Of a stretch of 64,000 nt of DNA, positions 45,620 to 57,032 are shown one piece after another; positions within the stretch are counted from its first letter, which is position 1; every line of letters starts with the position of its first letter. The position numbers and the translations under genes were made by a program. The stretch is from positions 3,534,001-3,598,000 of the forward strand of contig JAULSU010000001.1 in the NCBI GenBank assembly GCA_030512335.1. Direction: 5' to 3'. The notes beneath the pieces were generated by a model. That model was not told the DNA's origin. It saw only the letters and a list, made by a program, of their open reading frames with translations, and ran no database searches. The DNA is from Immersiella caudata (Eukaryota; Ascomycota; Sordariomycetes; Sordariales; Lasiosphaeriaceae).

Positions 45620-46423
45620 CTAATGCTGCAAAACAACAGGCTTCCCCTTCTCCCAGTTGTCAACGCTTTCCCTAATATTCATCCAGTACCTCAACCTCAC
45701 CGCCTCCTCCTTCGCGCTCGCCACATCCTCCTCGGCAAACGCCCTCCCCAGCGCCTCCTCCGCCGCCACAATCCGTTCCTCGTTCGCGTTCCTCACCCCG
45801 GCCAAATCCTCCTCCCTCTCCGCTTCCTCCACCGCCTCCCTCGCCTCCAGCACCGTCATCAGCACCTCCGGATCCGCCGACGTCTCCGCGCCGCGCTCAT
45901 CCCCCGCTAGGTCCACACCGTACAGCTCATGAAGGAGGTACTCTGCCCGTTGGAGCGGGTGCGCCAGCGTCTTGAAGGCGGAGTTGATCAGCGCGCTCGC
46001 GGCTTCGGCTTGGCGTCGCGCGGCGGCTTTGTCGGGAGATGTGCCCGAGGCGGAGTGGTGGAAGTCGGGGTGGGCGGTTGCTTGGAGCTTGAGGAACTCG
46101 CGGCGAAGGGCGCGAGTGTCGAGGGCGAAGGGGCCGTCGGGGGGTGGGCCGTCGGGGACCGCCTCGGGGAAGAGGGCGTAGTAGCGGGGGACGAGCTTGT
46201 AGGTGTCTTTGGATTTTTGGGTCGACGCAGTAGAGGGGGAGGCTGGCGCGGAGTGGGAAAGCCAGCGTTTACGGGGGGTTGCGGTTAGGGCGACCTTTGA
46301 TGCTGGCGTTTGTCTGGCAATCGCTGTCGTTGAGAAGGGTGTTTTGGCTAGCACCTCCCTTCGACAAGCTGCGCACAGCGTAGTCACCGCGCGCCCTGAT
46401 TTTGACACGAGTGAGGACCGCAT
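45620..46423 (-). CDS. JAC1: Mitochondrial J-protein co-chaperone Jac1/HscB, 267 aa
   Basis: Single exon. The first ~60 residues are basic and Ser/Thr/Ala-rich, a mitochondrial presequence. The J domain starts at YKLVPRYYALFP, with the HPD motif at residues 118-120 (ATAHPDFHH). The C-terminal three-helix scaffold-binding domain (NSAFKTLAHPLQRAEYLL, YWMNIRESVDNW) is typical of HscB. Jac1 hands the Isu scaffold to the Hsp70 Ssq1 during Fe-S cluster transfer. There is no Cys-rich N-terminal domain, unlike animal HSC20, as expected for fungi. Confidence 0.93.
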   Translation of the reverse strand: MRSSLVSKSGRAVTTLCAACRREVLAKTPFSTTAIARQTPASKVALTATPRKRWLSHSAPASPSTASTQKSKDTYKLVPRYYALFPEAVPDGPPPDGPFALDTRALRREFLKLQATAHPDFHHSASGTSPDKAAARRQAEAASALINSAFKTLAHPLQRAEYLLHELYGVDLAGDERGAETSADPEVLMTVLEAREAVEEAEREEDLAGVRNANEERIVAAEEALGRAFAEEDVASAKEEAVRLRYWMNIRESVDNWEKGKPVVLQH

Positions 46424-47030
46424 CGCCGCTGAGTATTTTAAATGATGATGCTTGGATTGAGTTCTTAGGTTGCGGGCGTTCTAGGGCCGTAGTTCGGCGG
46501 AGAGACGGAATGGAAATGCTTTGGTCACACGGGAGCAGTGGTAAAAAAAATGACGTCGCTGAACAGGTTCCAGAAATTTGCATTGGTACCCCTTGTCCCC
46601 GAGCCCCACACCTCGGTCTTTTCGGCCGGCCCAGCCTAAAGCTCCGGCTGCCACCCCGAACGCCGAAACTACAGCCGACCAACGCCAAGCACGAATTCTT
46701 CTTTGGATCCCGGTGACTCTCCGAACCTGAACTTAAGGTCACTCGAGATATTCACGCCGATGCCACATTGAGCACCTTAAGCGTCTGCCGTGGCAGTATT
46801 ATCATTTCATTGTATCCCGTCACATTTAGCTGCGTATTGTGCGTCTGAACCTAATAAACCTGTATCCATCCGTAGTCATGGTCATGTCATTTCATCATAA
46901 GCGTAACACGTTCTTCGCTGGCACACCGTGTACCCCCTGATCAATAGGCCCTATTTTCAACCCGTCGCTGTCCTTCTAATGCCTCCTAAACCCAGGGTAT
47001 CAAAATCCAACTCAAGCCCTACCGCAACAT
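46424..47030. other. Intergenic between JAC1 and the F-box gene
   Basis: 0.6 kb holding the JAC1 promoter and F-box 3' flank. No gene recognised. Confidence 0.4.
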
Positions 47031-49538
47031 TCACGACAGTGCCACACCCCTCCACCTGCCTCTCTCAGTGTGGTACCACCTTTCTTTATCCTTCTTGTCC
47101 ACTGCCTCTGATGAATGCGCATTCCAAAGCCCAATGCAACCTTCTTTGGTTTTCGCTTCCCCGCTCTCCACCCTTTCCCCTACTTTTTCCCTCTTCGAGC
47201 TCTTCTTCGCGTTCTTCTCTTCCGCCACCAACGCCTCCCCGCAATCTCCGACCGTATCTTTCACACTGACTAGTCCTCCACCTTCGTCCGTTCCCCCTAC
47301 GTCAGGGGTGAGCACGTAGTGAATGTGGGAGCCGACCGTACCCATAAATGCGCCCACGCCATACTTCTCGACCACCATTCCTCGCTCGTCGATAACGTTG
47401 ATGAAAAATCGCGGGAAACGTCGCGCGCGCTCTAGTCTGGTCTGAGCAGCGAGTCTCGCCTGATGTAGGTCGCTGTTGTCGCGAGGCATCATCAACGCAT
47501 CTGGTGGGAAGAGCGGGTCTGGCGGACTCATCCCATTGGCCGGGGTTGGCCCAGCGAGGCTTGCGCTGCGTGAGTGTGTGCTATGGGACCAGGAAGATGA
47601 TGGTCGACCCTGTGAAGCTTGGCTGTGGCTGGAGGTTTGTCGATGTCCGATTCCATGCCAAGTTTGGCCGCCGCGATAACGGTCAGTAGGGTGGTCTGCT
47701 CGATCCATGGGGCGACACAGGGCTTGGAAGATGCCTTCAGGGTCGTTTGGGGCACGGAGGCTGCGTAGGGCGGGGAAGCCAGAGGCACGGATAGAGCGGG
47801 CGAGTATGTTGTCGGCGGTCGTCGTTTTCGTTGGGAGGTAGGGGATGTCCCAATGGAGGCGAGTGAGGGAAGCAGACGCGAGATATGGGAAGAGGCACAC
47901 CAGTTCGTCAGTTGGCATCACGGGGGCGTAGGCTTGGACGATGTTGAAGCTCGAGAGGGATGTAAGGTTCGAAAAGAGTCGAGCGAGGGCTGGAAGGGTC
48001 TCTAGGTTGATGTGTATCAGTGTAAGAGATGTAAGACTGGCGCTTGAGGTGCGGGTCGCAAAGGCGGAGAGGCCGGTGGTCGAAATGCCTGGAAGATGCG
48101 ATAGAGAGAGCTTCTTGAGGGGAGGGAGCAAAAGCAACGTATTATCACTGAAAGAAGTGGGTGGAAGGTGCGAGAGGTGAAGGTTCTGAATCGAAGGTAG
48201 GCGTCGAAGAGCTCGTGTAATGAGCCTGTCTGGAGCCAACGATGCGCCCAGTTCGCAGTGAACGACCAACGTTGTAAGACACTTCCAGTTGAGGTGAAAA
48301 TCCAAAAAACCCTGGGACTGTTGATGCAGCAGCTCCCCAGGAGCAAACTGTTGCAGACTGCCAGGGGGCGGCCCCTGCTGCTGCCGACTGAAAATGCTAC
48401 CGGTTCCGGGTCTGCCGGTCCCAGGTCTTCCTGTGCCAGCGCGCGGCGACGCGACGGCTCCTACCATCCAATTCATCTCCTTGAGCCGCTTGCGGGTTGA
48501 GAGCGCATGGAACACCCGTTGGAAGGTGTGCTCGTAGGTTGGGTAGAAGCCCACCAGCCTCTCCAAGTTCGGACATGCCATTACAACCGAAGCAACAAGG
48601 TCGTTGTATTCCACCGCCCCAACACCCTGTGGAGGTGAAGGTGGCTTGAGCGACCTTACGATGACCGCAATATGCATATTTGCTCGTAATGTCCGCCGCA
48701 ACAACACCAACCTCGAACCGTGGCTTAGCTTTGTTCGCTTTCTCATCTGAGGCGAATCATGGCCAACCAGACAGATGTGCTGATATAACGCCTCGCGGGC
48801 GTACTTCAAGAACTTCCGAGCGCTAAGGGAGACCGAACAACAATCGCGCATCCAGCACGTTTCGCAGCTATCACTCCCCTGTTTCAAGTGAAGTTTCCGG
48901 AGCTCTTGCAGTATCAGCTCCAAGACCTCACCAGGCAAAGCGGAAAACAGCTCCCCGGGTTCTGCCTTCCTCCAGACAACCTTGATCGGAGCCGGTCTTT
49001 GCCAGGGGTGGCCTTGAAGCTGATAGTATCGCTGTGCTTCAGATGAACGCCGACATCCAGGACTGCAGGGCGACATCGACTCGATGCTTGTCATGCTGCT
49101 GTTTGGAGACGACATGGCCAGTGAGGATGCAGTGCTCCATCTGCTCCCGGTGGAGCTGACACTGCTGGCGGACGAGCTTCGCGGCCTGATGTATAAGGTT
49201 GGGTGCTGCATCATGGGCGATTGTGCGTTCGGAGAGGCATTCGGATAGGCAGTTGGGACGATTGGCGAATACATGAGGGATGGCTGTGCGACCGCCATCT
49301 GTTGGAACTTCTCGCTCGATCTTTGCGTCCTCACAATGAAATCCTGATCTCTCGGAGGGTACATAGCAACTGGCATGCCACGGCTCACCGGCAACATCAC
49401 CACGGGATAAAGCGGTACTGCCGTCGCCATGTTCGCGGCAGGAACAAAATCCGGGTTCCTGAATCGTGAAGGCGGCGGCTTCAGAAGGTTCTCATCGTAC
49501 CTAACGTATGGCCTCTGCAGCGCGGCAGTAGCAGACAT
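47031..49538 (-). CDS. F-box protein with LRR-like region, 835 aa
   Basis: Single long exon in the conservative model. The N-terminal ~190 residues are disordered and Ser/Pro-rich. An F-box-like motif (ELFSALPGEVLELILQEL, residues 196-213) continues into a Cys/helical segment. Later, spaced leucine patterns (IQNLHLSHLPPTSFSD, LKKLSLSHLPGIS, SLTSLTLIHINLETL) resemble leucine-rich repeats. Such proteins usually act as substrate adaptors of SCF ubiquitin ligases. The frame stays open and protein-like upstream of this ATG to a good acceptor at 49642, so the true N-terminus may be longer (see the exon at 50560-50873). Confidence 0.82.
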   Translation of the reverse strand: MSATAALQRPYVRYDENLLKPPPSRFRNPDFVPAANMATAVPLYPVVMLPVSRGMPVAMYPPRDQDFIVRTQRSSEKFQQMAVAQPSLMYSPIVPTAYPNASPNAQSPMMQHPTLYIRPRSSSASSVSSTGSRWSTASSLAMSSPNSSMTSIESMSPCSPGCRRSSEAQRYYQLQGHPWQRPAPIKVVWRKAEPGELFSALPGEVLELILQELRKLHLKQGSDSCETCWMRDCCSVSLSARKFLKYAREALYQHICLVGHDSPQMRKRTKLSHGSRLVLLRRTLRANMHIAVIVRSLKPPSPPQGVGAVEYNDLVASVVMACPNLERLVGFYPTYEHTFQRVFHALSTRKRLKEMNWMVGAVASPRAGTGRPGTGRPGTGSIFSRQQQGPPPGSLQQFAPGELLHQQSQGFLDFHLNWKCLTTLVVHCELGASLAPDRLITRALRRLPSIQNLHLSHLPPTSFSDNTLLLLPPLKKLSLSHLPGISTTGLSAFATRTSSASLTSLTLIHINLETLPALARLFSNLTSLSSFNIVQAYAPVMPTDELVCLFPYLASASLTRLHWDIPYLPTKTTTADNILARSIRASGFPALRSLRAPNDPEGIFQALCRPMDRADHPTDRYRGGQTWHGIGHRQTSSHSQASQGRPSSSWSHSTHSRSASLAGPTPANGMSPPDPLFPPDALMMPRDNSDLHQARLAAQTRLERARRFPRFFINVIDERGMVVEKYGVGAFMGTVGSHIHYVLTPDVGGTDEGGGLVSVKDTVGDCGEALVAEEKNAKKSSKREKVGERVESGEAKTKEGCIGLWNAHSSEAVDKKDKERWYHTERGRWRGVALS

Positions 49539-52500
49539 GTGACGCCTAGGATTTGGTGGGTTGTAAGAGCGGTTGTTTTGCGGGTTGTACGGCAGGTTGT
49601 TGGGCAGATTGTATGGTCTGTTATAGAAGGAGGGCGGAGGGCTGAAGGAACCAAAACACCAGTTCCCTTGTTAGCGGTTATTCTTGCCCACCACCTCTTG
49701 TCGAAAAACGTCGAAACGATCAGGAATCCCGAACCAGGAGCAAGACAGAAAAGAGGAGGCAACTGGGAGGGTGATGGTTTTAAATGACAGGGTCATCGGC
49801 ACAGCGACACAGCCTCCCGTGTCATTGCGGGGGTTGCAGGCACACTTTTGCCCGTAGCCTTGCCTGAGGACAAAACGTTTCCAGGCTTGCTCTGCGGTGT
49901 TGGCCGCGAAACCGGTTTCCTCCCTCCGAGCGCTTGCTGGGGAACTTGTCTGGCTAAAAACCGACCCGCTCCGAGGGCGGCCAGGGCGGGATGTAGCCTT
50001 GGCACCCGGGACGGTTCACATGCGGTGGAGATTAGACTGCTCCCTTGAAGCACCCGCCCGCGCATAGAATTCCTGAATAGGGCGGAAATAGGGGTATCGA
50101 CATATTTCAGAGATGTTGCATCGCAAAATAACCACAGACAAACAATGCTTGGGTCGAGAGACAAGGATGAGCTCTTCGGAAAAGGATCAAAACAAAACAA
50201 TAAGCACCGTCAAGAGGTTGTGGAACAAACGAAAACATAGCTGAGGTTTCGGTGGGCGACAAAGCAGCTTCGAGGCTGACCAGTGGTCTCGAATGATGCC
50301 ATTGGCCAAGGAGAGAGCTGCAGGCTGGAGCTAACCCAAAGCTGGCCAGGGGGCCAAGTGACAGCAGGCGACAGAGGATTGTGTTTCACAACATCCGTCA
50401 CCTGCTGTTGTAGCGCGCCCACGTCTCGGAGCTGTGCTCTGGCTGAACCAAAGCGTTCGGAGAGAAAAGGAAAAGGATTTTGTGGGGTAGGACGTGGAGA
50501 TATTTTGGCGCCGGAGTCCGGGGGACGGAGGGCGGAATGATATCAAATTGGCTGCTCACCGGGATGTTGTCGACCTATTCTTAGCTCCTCCTTCATCGTG
50601 GCTCGGCTCCCTTCGTCCTCCGACTTGAGCAGTTCGGGCAGTTGGCGTCGTAGCGAATGCGTTGACTTCATCGCGAAATTGTCCTGTCGGCCTGGGTTCA
50701 AACGCCGGTGGGAGCGAGTGTCGTGCCGGGCGCGGCACTGCGGAGGGTGTTGACGACAAAACGGTCATTGGAGTCTCCACTAAGTTCTCGCTCAGACTGT
50801 TGCGTCGGCTCCGGCCTCGCCAAGACCATGATGACCGGCGGTGCGGTGGAGCGCTGCCGAGGACTGCAGCCATGGCCGTTCCGGAGACTTCGCCTCGGCT
50901 CGGTTTATCGGGTTTGGTGCCTGCGCTGTTTCATCGGGTGCAGCGGGTCAAAATACCTATCTCCCCGCTGAGCGAGGACCGGGCAGCTGGCGGGGCACTC
51001 TGTTCGACGCCACGACCGGAGATCGCCTCTAGGGCATTTGCCGAGCCCGATCTCAGCCGCAAACGATCTTGGTCCCCTGCTTTTGCCTGGTAAAGAAGGT
51101 TCCGTAACCCGGGTCGGCTCAAAATTTGAACCGTTTGTCGTCCTATTTCTCCGTGATCGACAACGAATGTGAGGACTGGAAGTTCTGCGGGGAGGGCGGT
51201 TGCCTTTATGCCGGCCCGAACCAGAGCTGATGCGATGCGAAAAGCAATAAATAACTATCACGACTGCCGAATTGGAAGTGGAGACCAAGCTCGTCTCAAC
51301 GGTAGCGAACGATTTGCGTTATGCTGTGCCTTGGTTGTTGCTGTGCATGGGTCGGGGGGAGGGTAGGAACGAACGCAAGGCCAAGAGTAGCAAGAGATTC
51401 GACCTGCCTCAAATCTCTGTTTGCCTGACGACCCAGAGCAACCCAGAAGCGACTTCGAAAGGAAAGAGGGGGGGAGCGGGTGGCCGAACGAGATGGACCC
51501 GCTCTCTTAACAGGAGCTGGATGTGTGTTGTCCAGTTCCAACGGTGTGTTCTTCGGTTGTCAAATCCGTCCATCTTTTCGGCCCATCCCATCCCGCCTGC
51601 TCAAGCGAGACATGGCTGAGCGCCGATGCTTCCCCGCGGACGCTCCTCTCTCAGCCGTGGCAGCAACAGACACTCGCATGACCGAATTTGCGGACGTGCG
51701 GGTGCGCTGTTTACTGCAGATGGCATGCCCGGCAGGCCACTGCACCCTTCAGCTGGCCGTGCCCCGGAAATCCATGGCCGCGCATGATGACGGCTCATCG
51801 ACAGGGTCCAGCCTCCAATGACGCCCTCACGATGCGATTCAATGTCTGGAATGTGGTGGGCAGCGACTTGGCGGGGTAGCTTGCGAGCGCTGCCCCAAGC
51901 TGTGTGGCTGACGGGTCGACCTCCTCGCCGACGAGAGTGGTGCGGTCTGCACCAATCCTGTGGCTGTCTCAGCGCCTTCTCGAAGCCATCGCTGCCTCCA
52001 CGTCTCCCATTTTCGCTGGAGTTTTCGTATTGAGAGGCGCTAGGTGGAGCACCTGCAATGCATGGGACCAACATGGAGAGGACAACAGCAAGACGCGCCA
52101 GTCATCCGCCACGTCTATAAGCTGAACAGAGCCCGAGCTTAGGGCGAGGCCCGAAGACTTGGGACAGACAACTAAACCGACACGATAATAGCGAAGAGAA
52201 AAATGTGCAGGGTGTGCAAGCAGGAACAGGATACCCAACCAAATGGCTTGGATGCAGCTATCTGATCGGCCTAAGCCTGCCCCTCATCATCCCACACCTT
52301 CTGCGAGCTGTCTCGACATGCCCCGCCCCATCGCAGTCTCGCGACATCACAAAGCACCATGCCGTCATGGATCAAGGGTTCACCACCCGTTGGCACTCGC
52401 ATTTTGTGCATTAACATTGATATCAGACGCACCCTGTTTATCGTGCCCCCGGCCTAGCGCAATCGATGAGTAAGGCGCAAAATTTCGGATTCCCTGAGGC

Positions 52501-53535
52501 AGGTCATCTTAGGCCTTCGATACACCGAAGAGGTCAAGTTACAGAACGCATCTATCGCCATGACTAATCTAAGAGCCTCCACAATCCAGCTGCCTACGTG
52601 CGTTGTCGGTGCAGTGCATCCTTCACCGACATGCAAGGCCGAATCTGGTGCGGGCACTGTCTTACACGCGCAGCCTCCAGCCTGGTTCTCGTCCCGATGC
52701 CTCCGAGTCCGAGACAAATCTGGGCCTGACACCGCTCAACGTCCTGCCGGCGCCGTGCCCATGACTAGGTAGGTGTCAAATCTGGAAGCCGTTAATAATT
52801 TAGATCCTCTCCCTAGCTAGTTCACTCCGACAATCTTTATCGGGCATGTACTCAGGCAGTGTTGTCTCCCATTGCCTCCAAATCTCTCTCTTCCTCAAAT
52901 ACATAAAATCCCCCACTCCTCCGCTGACTGCAATGTGCCGCCACAAATATGCACAGCCAACATATATACGCAGTAGCTAGTCGTGACAAAAGCACACCGC
53001 TCCCGGACATAGTTGATCTCCCGCCAGCCCCCTGTCCTTTGGGTCCTTCTGCTGCCACGCACTCTCCCTGCGGTCATTCCTCTTCCACTGTACCGCCTCT
53101 CTATCCCCAGGTCGCCGCAGACGGCAATGGCTTGCGCAGGCCGATGCAGATCCAGACGTGGTGTTTTCCCTCTCGTTTATTCTAGGATCTTACAGTCAGC
53201 CCAGCACATGAGCTCCTGAAGGATACGAGAGCATCTTGACTGACATAAGTCGAACCTTAGACGGGTCCGAACGGCGGACCTGGACATCCGATTTCAGGTG
53301 TTTTTTTCTCTCTTTCTTTTCAGTATAGCTTCCGATGGCAGCCGCGTGGATACTTGATCATCCAAGACACGCATGAGAGACCGCGCTTGACGTTGCAGCC
53401 CAGCACGGAGACAACTCAGACATTGTTCCACATCAGACGTATTGGGCTTTTCCGATCCTAATCCAATTTTCGGCATCCCGTCACGAGATGTCGCCATTGT
53501 CTGGACGGCTTTCTTCATCGTCTGTGTAACTTACT
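49539..53535. other. Gene-poor 4.0-kb region
   Basis: From the F-box start to the 3' end of the helicase gene. The left 1.3 kb probably holds the F-box 5' region, perhaps with a coding exon. In 50874-53535 I recognise no gene, RNA or repeat; base composition is ordinary. Confidence 0.45.
50560..50873 (-). other. Possible upstream coding exon of the F-box gene
   Basis: An open frame from the ATG at 50873 (MAAVLGSAPPH) reads protein-like (SENLVETPMTVLSSTP, RPTGQFRDEVNAFATTP). It meets a donor GTGAGC at 50559 in phase 2. An acceptor at 49642 (CCTTCAG, with GCTAAC upstream) opens in the matching phase into PPPSFYNRPYNLPNNLPYNP, in frame with the 835-aa ORF. The join would give 974 aa across a 918-nt intron, very long for this genome. 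Suggestive only. Confidence 0.35.
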
Positions 53536-56500
53536 TTAGACAAACCTAACCCGAGGTTTCTTGATCTTCGAAGCCGTCTCTCTGGCATCAGACCTCGGCG
53601 ACTCAGGCTCCTGCCGCTTCATCCCCGTAGAACTCTCCCGCTCCATCCCTGCATCGACATGATGTCCTTCGCCGCCGATCCCAGCCTCTCCCGTAAACAG
53701 ATCCTGATCGGGATGCGCCACCCTCCCAAACTCCCTCCCAAAAATAACCTGCGGCCTTTCCAGCCTCGCCATCTGCTCCAGCCCGTTCGGTTCCTCCCCG
53801 CCACCGCCGCCAGGAAGCGGCAGTATCTTTGCATTCAGCATCCACTCGTAAATGGGCTTGTCGTCCAGTATGGTATGTGTCTTGCGTATCTCAGCCTGAG
53901 ACATCTCGCCCCGCCGCTTGACTATCATCTCCTCGATGCTGCCGCGCAGGACGAGGGTCTCAACGGTGACGGGCTTCTTTTGGCTTATGCGTCGGGCTCG
54001 CCCGATGGCTTGTGCTTGAATCTGGGGGTTTAACACCGGGTTGATGAAGTAGATGCGGGACGCTGCGCGCATGTCGAGGCCAAACGCCGCTTGGGATATG
54101 TCCATCAGGAGGACCCTGGTTTGTTAGATGGATTAAAGTTTGTCGAAGGAGAGGCTTACCGGAACTTTGGATTGTTGTTGAAGGTGTTGACGTACTGGGC
54201 TCGTCTGTCGGGAGTGATGCCTCTGGCGTAGATGAGGTGGTGTATCTGGAGCTGTTCGAGCAGTTAGATGGGGTCCAGGGGTCGGAGGGTAGATAGGTAT
54301 AGAAGACTGACCATTTCCAAGGCACTCGCAAGGTAATATGCTACGTTTTCGTTCTCGTAGAATATCATTATCTGCTCCTCGTCTTGATGTTTAGTGACTT
54401 GGTCGATAAGATACGACAGCTTCGCGGATGCAGTTGACACGAGTTGGGTTTTGGCAAGCGGCGCAGCAATGTCAACCTCCATCTCTTCGTGAGGTGCTAG
54501 CGTATCTTGCATACGGGAAGACGTTGCAAGAATGGCCGACCGCCGTTTGCTCGGGCTCCTGTTATCCTGCCCCAATATTGCGTTGCCAGCGAGCCCTTTG
54601 CTCGTCGGAGCTGGGGTGTCGCGAGGAGTGGTGCTGTTCTGGGTCTGGATAGCTTTCTCTTTCTCATCTTCACCGCGGCGCTCAAACTTTCCGCTGTGAA
54701 GCATCAGCTCTAGGGAAATCGGCGAGTTGACTAGAGGACGTAGAAACTTTTGGAGCTCGAGCACCAAGGGGCAATCTGTCAAGACTGCATCGCCGCCTTT
54801 TGAGTCGAGGGACCACGCTTTGCCGGCGGCCCAGGGGAAGTTATCCAGATACACGGGTAGTTCGCGAAACAGGTTTGCGCACTGCTTGATATCGTTGTTC
54901 GCTACAATTTGGCTGTATTTAATCGCCTCTTTTAACATTGCTTCGTCTTCAGCGCTGATCTGAACCTTCCCTTCAGCCAAGAACTGGGTAGCTGTATCAG
55001 CAGCCTTGAGAATCTCGGCTGGGGAAAAGAAAGAACCTCCAAAGAAGCTCGACTGGCGCAAGTTGGAGACCAACTCCAGCAGCGCTTTCCTCTGTCGGGG
55101 ATGGAAAAAGTAGTCTTGGTCTACCCGCTGAGATTGAACTGAGTTGAAGATGATCATAGAAGAGAAGAGGTTGAGGATCAGGGTATCCTGGTATGACGGA
55201 TCCAAATAGATCACCTTTTCTTCCACTGGGGGTAACAGATTGTCAATATCAGACAGACGATGCCGCACAATCATCGAATCCAACGTGCTTCGTAGGCAGT
55301 CCCTGCGGACGTTCGGTGTGAACTTGGATGGCATCATATATGTGCCCCAATTAGCAGGACGATCGCTCCCAGCTTCGGTGTGGGAGTTTGCCCATGGCCT
55401 CATTTGTAGGAAGAGCGAGGCGATTGATCCGATGCGCTTTAGGTCATCCTTTTCTGGCTCCTTAGAGTCTCTTTGCGCCCCAGGTTCAGGGTTCTTGCTG
55501 CAGTTTGCGGCTTGGTCGGACGCTTCGTCAACCCCGTAAAGTCCTTTTGAGGGCGTACCCGTGACAACCCATCTGGACGTCACCTGAAGACGGTTAATCG
55601 CAAGGTGCAGGTCGCTTTTGTTCGACGTGGTCGAGTTCCCAAGTTTGTGCCCTTCATCTATGATGCATCGTTTGAAGTGAATCTTAGTCGAGGGCTCCTG
55701 TCGTATGAATTGTTCAACTCGTGATGAAGAAAGTAGAACAATGTCATACTCCAGGAGCTCTTCAAGCGATGGAGCGTCGGTGGGTCGAAATACGAGAACG
55801 GTTAAACCGGATATATGCTTCTCAATTTCTTGCTGCCAGTGGTGAATCAGATTTGGCGGGACAACAACCAGGGACGCATGGCTGTGGAATATTTCGACAG
55901 GGAAGGGGTCGTTTTTCTGGCGTCGGGGCATATGACGTTCAGCCGACACTGGAGTTGGCAGCCAGTATTGCCCAGGGTTTCGCCGAATGGCTTCAGCACA
56001 CTTGGTATACTCCAGGTCGCCGAGGAAGACATTCTTCCAAGGTATTGAGTTCATGGTTATTGAAGCTGCCGCCATGTCTGCGAGGCTGCCAATCTTGCGG
56101 CGAACGACACGCTCCGAGCCCCTGTAGAGGTCTGGAGTTCCTGATGGCAAGTGCTTCGTAGCCAAAATGAGTGAAAGGCAAATAAGGGTCTTTCCGCAAC
56201 CCATTTGCTCGGCGAGAATACCACCACGCGGGCGATCATAAAATCGGGGTTCCTTCAAGGCAACGCCACCGACGGCATCGTAGTACCAGGGCCGGCTCTC
56301 TTGATCGACGACTTTGACGAGTCGTGGATCTATTATTTGTTCGGGCTGCGATTCCCTCTGCAGCATTAGGGCTGCTGAGCGGCACTGACATGGTTTGAGG
56401 CGCGTCCTGAGCCCCGGGACGTTGCTGTCGATCAGATTGTCAATGGCTTCCCGCACGTACTGATCCCGGACAATCTCGGGGGTCGGCTGCGGGGACGGAA

Positions 56501-57032
56501 TGCTGTTGAACATCTGCAGCAGCGATTGGTTATTGTCGGCCTGGGATATATCTCTGGGGTCGTCGAAGGTTGCTGGGCTCGGCGAGCGGTTGCCGATCTC
56601 GCAGTTCCAGGTGCTCTTTGAGAAATCGAGCTCGCCCAGAAGCCTGAGACGTAGTTTCCAAAGCTGAGAGTTGGACCGAGGTACTCCAACGTTATCAACG
56701 TCGTCGGGTAGAATGTAGACACGGATGAAGCCATGGCTAGAGTTGTCGGTGCTGACGCTGAAGCTGAGCCGAATCCAGCGGCTGACAAGAAGAGGCTTGT
56801 AGCGCGAAAGCAGCTTCGACGAGAGGAGGTATCTTTCAACCTCCAGCGGCAGGAGATTGTTCAACTCGTCCGCGGCCTCGTTTTCCCCAGCAGTGGCTCT
56901 GAAGACGTGCCATTGGTTGAGAGGCAAGAGCGACCACAGTGAGCGGGGCACGTTGCTGGATATCTCATCCATAAGCATGCAGCCTGCTGCGATATACTTG
57001 GCTTCTTTTTGACGACCTTCCGGGGCCATCAT
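53536..57032 (-). CDS. SNF2-family DNA translocase, Rad5/Rad16-like, 1130 aa
   Basis: Three exons: 57032-54312, 54251-54160, 54115-53536. The first ATG in the frame is at 57032; the open frame extends 27 codons further but starts at TTG. Helicase motifs: Walker A GGILAEQMGCGKTLI (GCGKT about 278-282), DEGH box (IIDEGHKLG, ~459), motif III VVTGTPSKG, and motif VI QAIGRARRISQ (~973-983) in the last exon. A long insertion separates the two RecA lobes, as in Rad5/Rad16/SHPRH relatives, but I see no clear RING finger. The C-terminus is Glu/Lys-rich with a possible nuclear signal (KIKKPRVRF). The likely role is chromatin remodelling or DNA repair; the partner is unknown. Confidence 0.9.
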
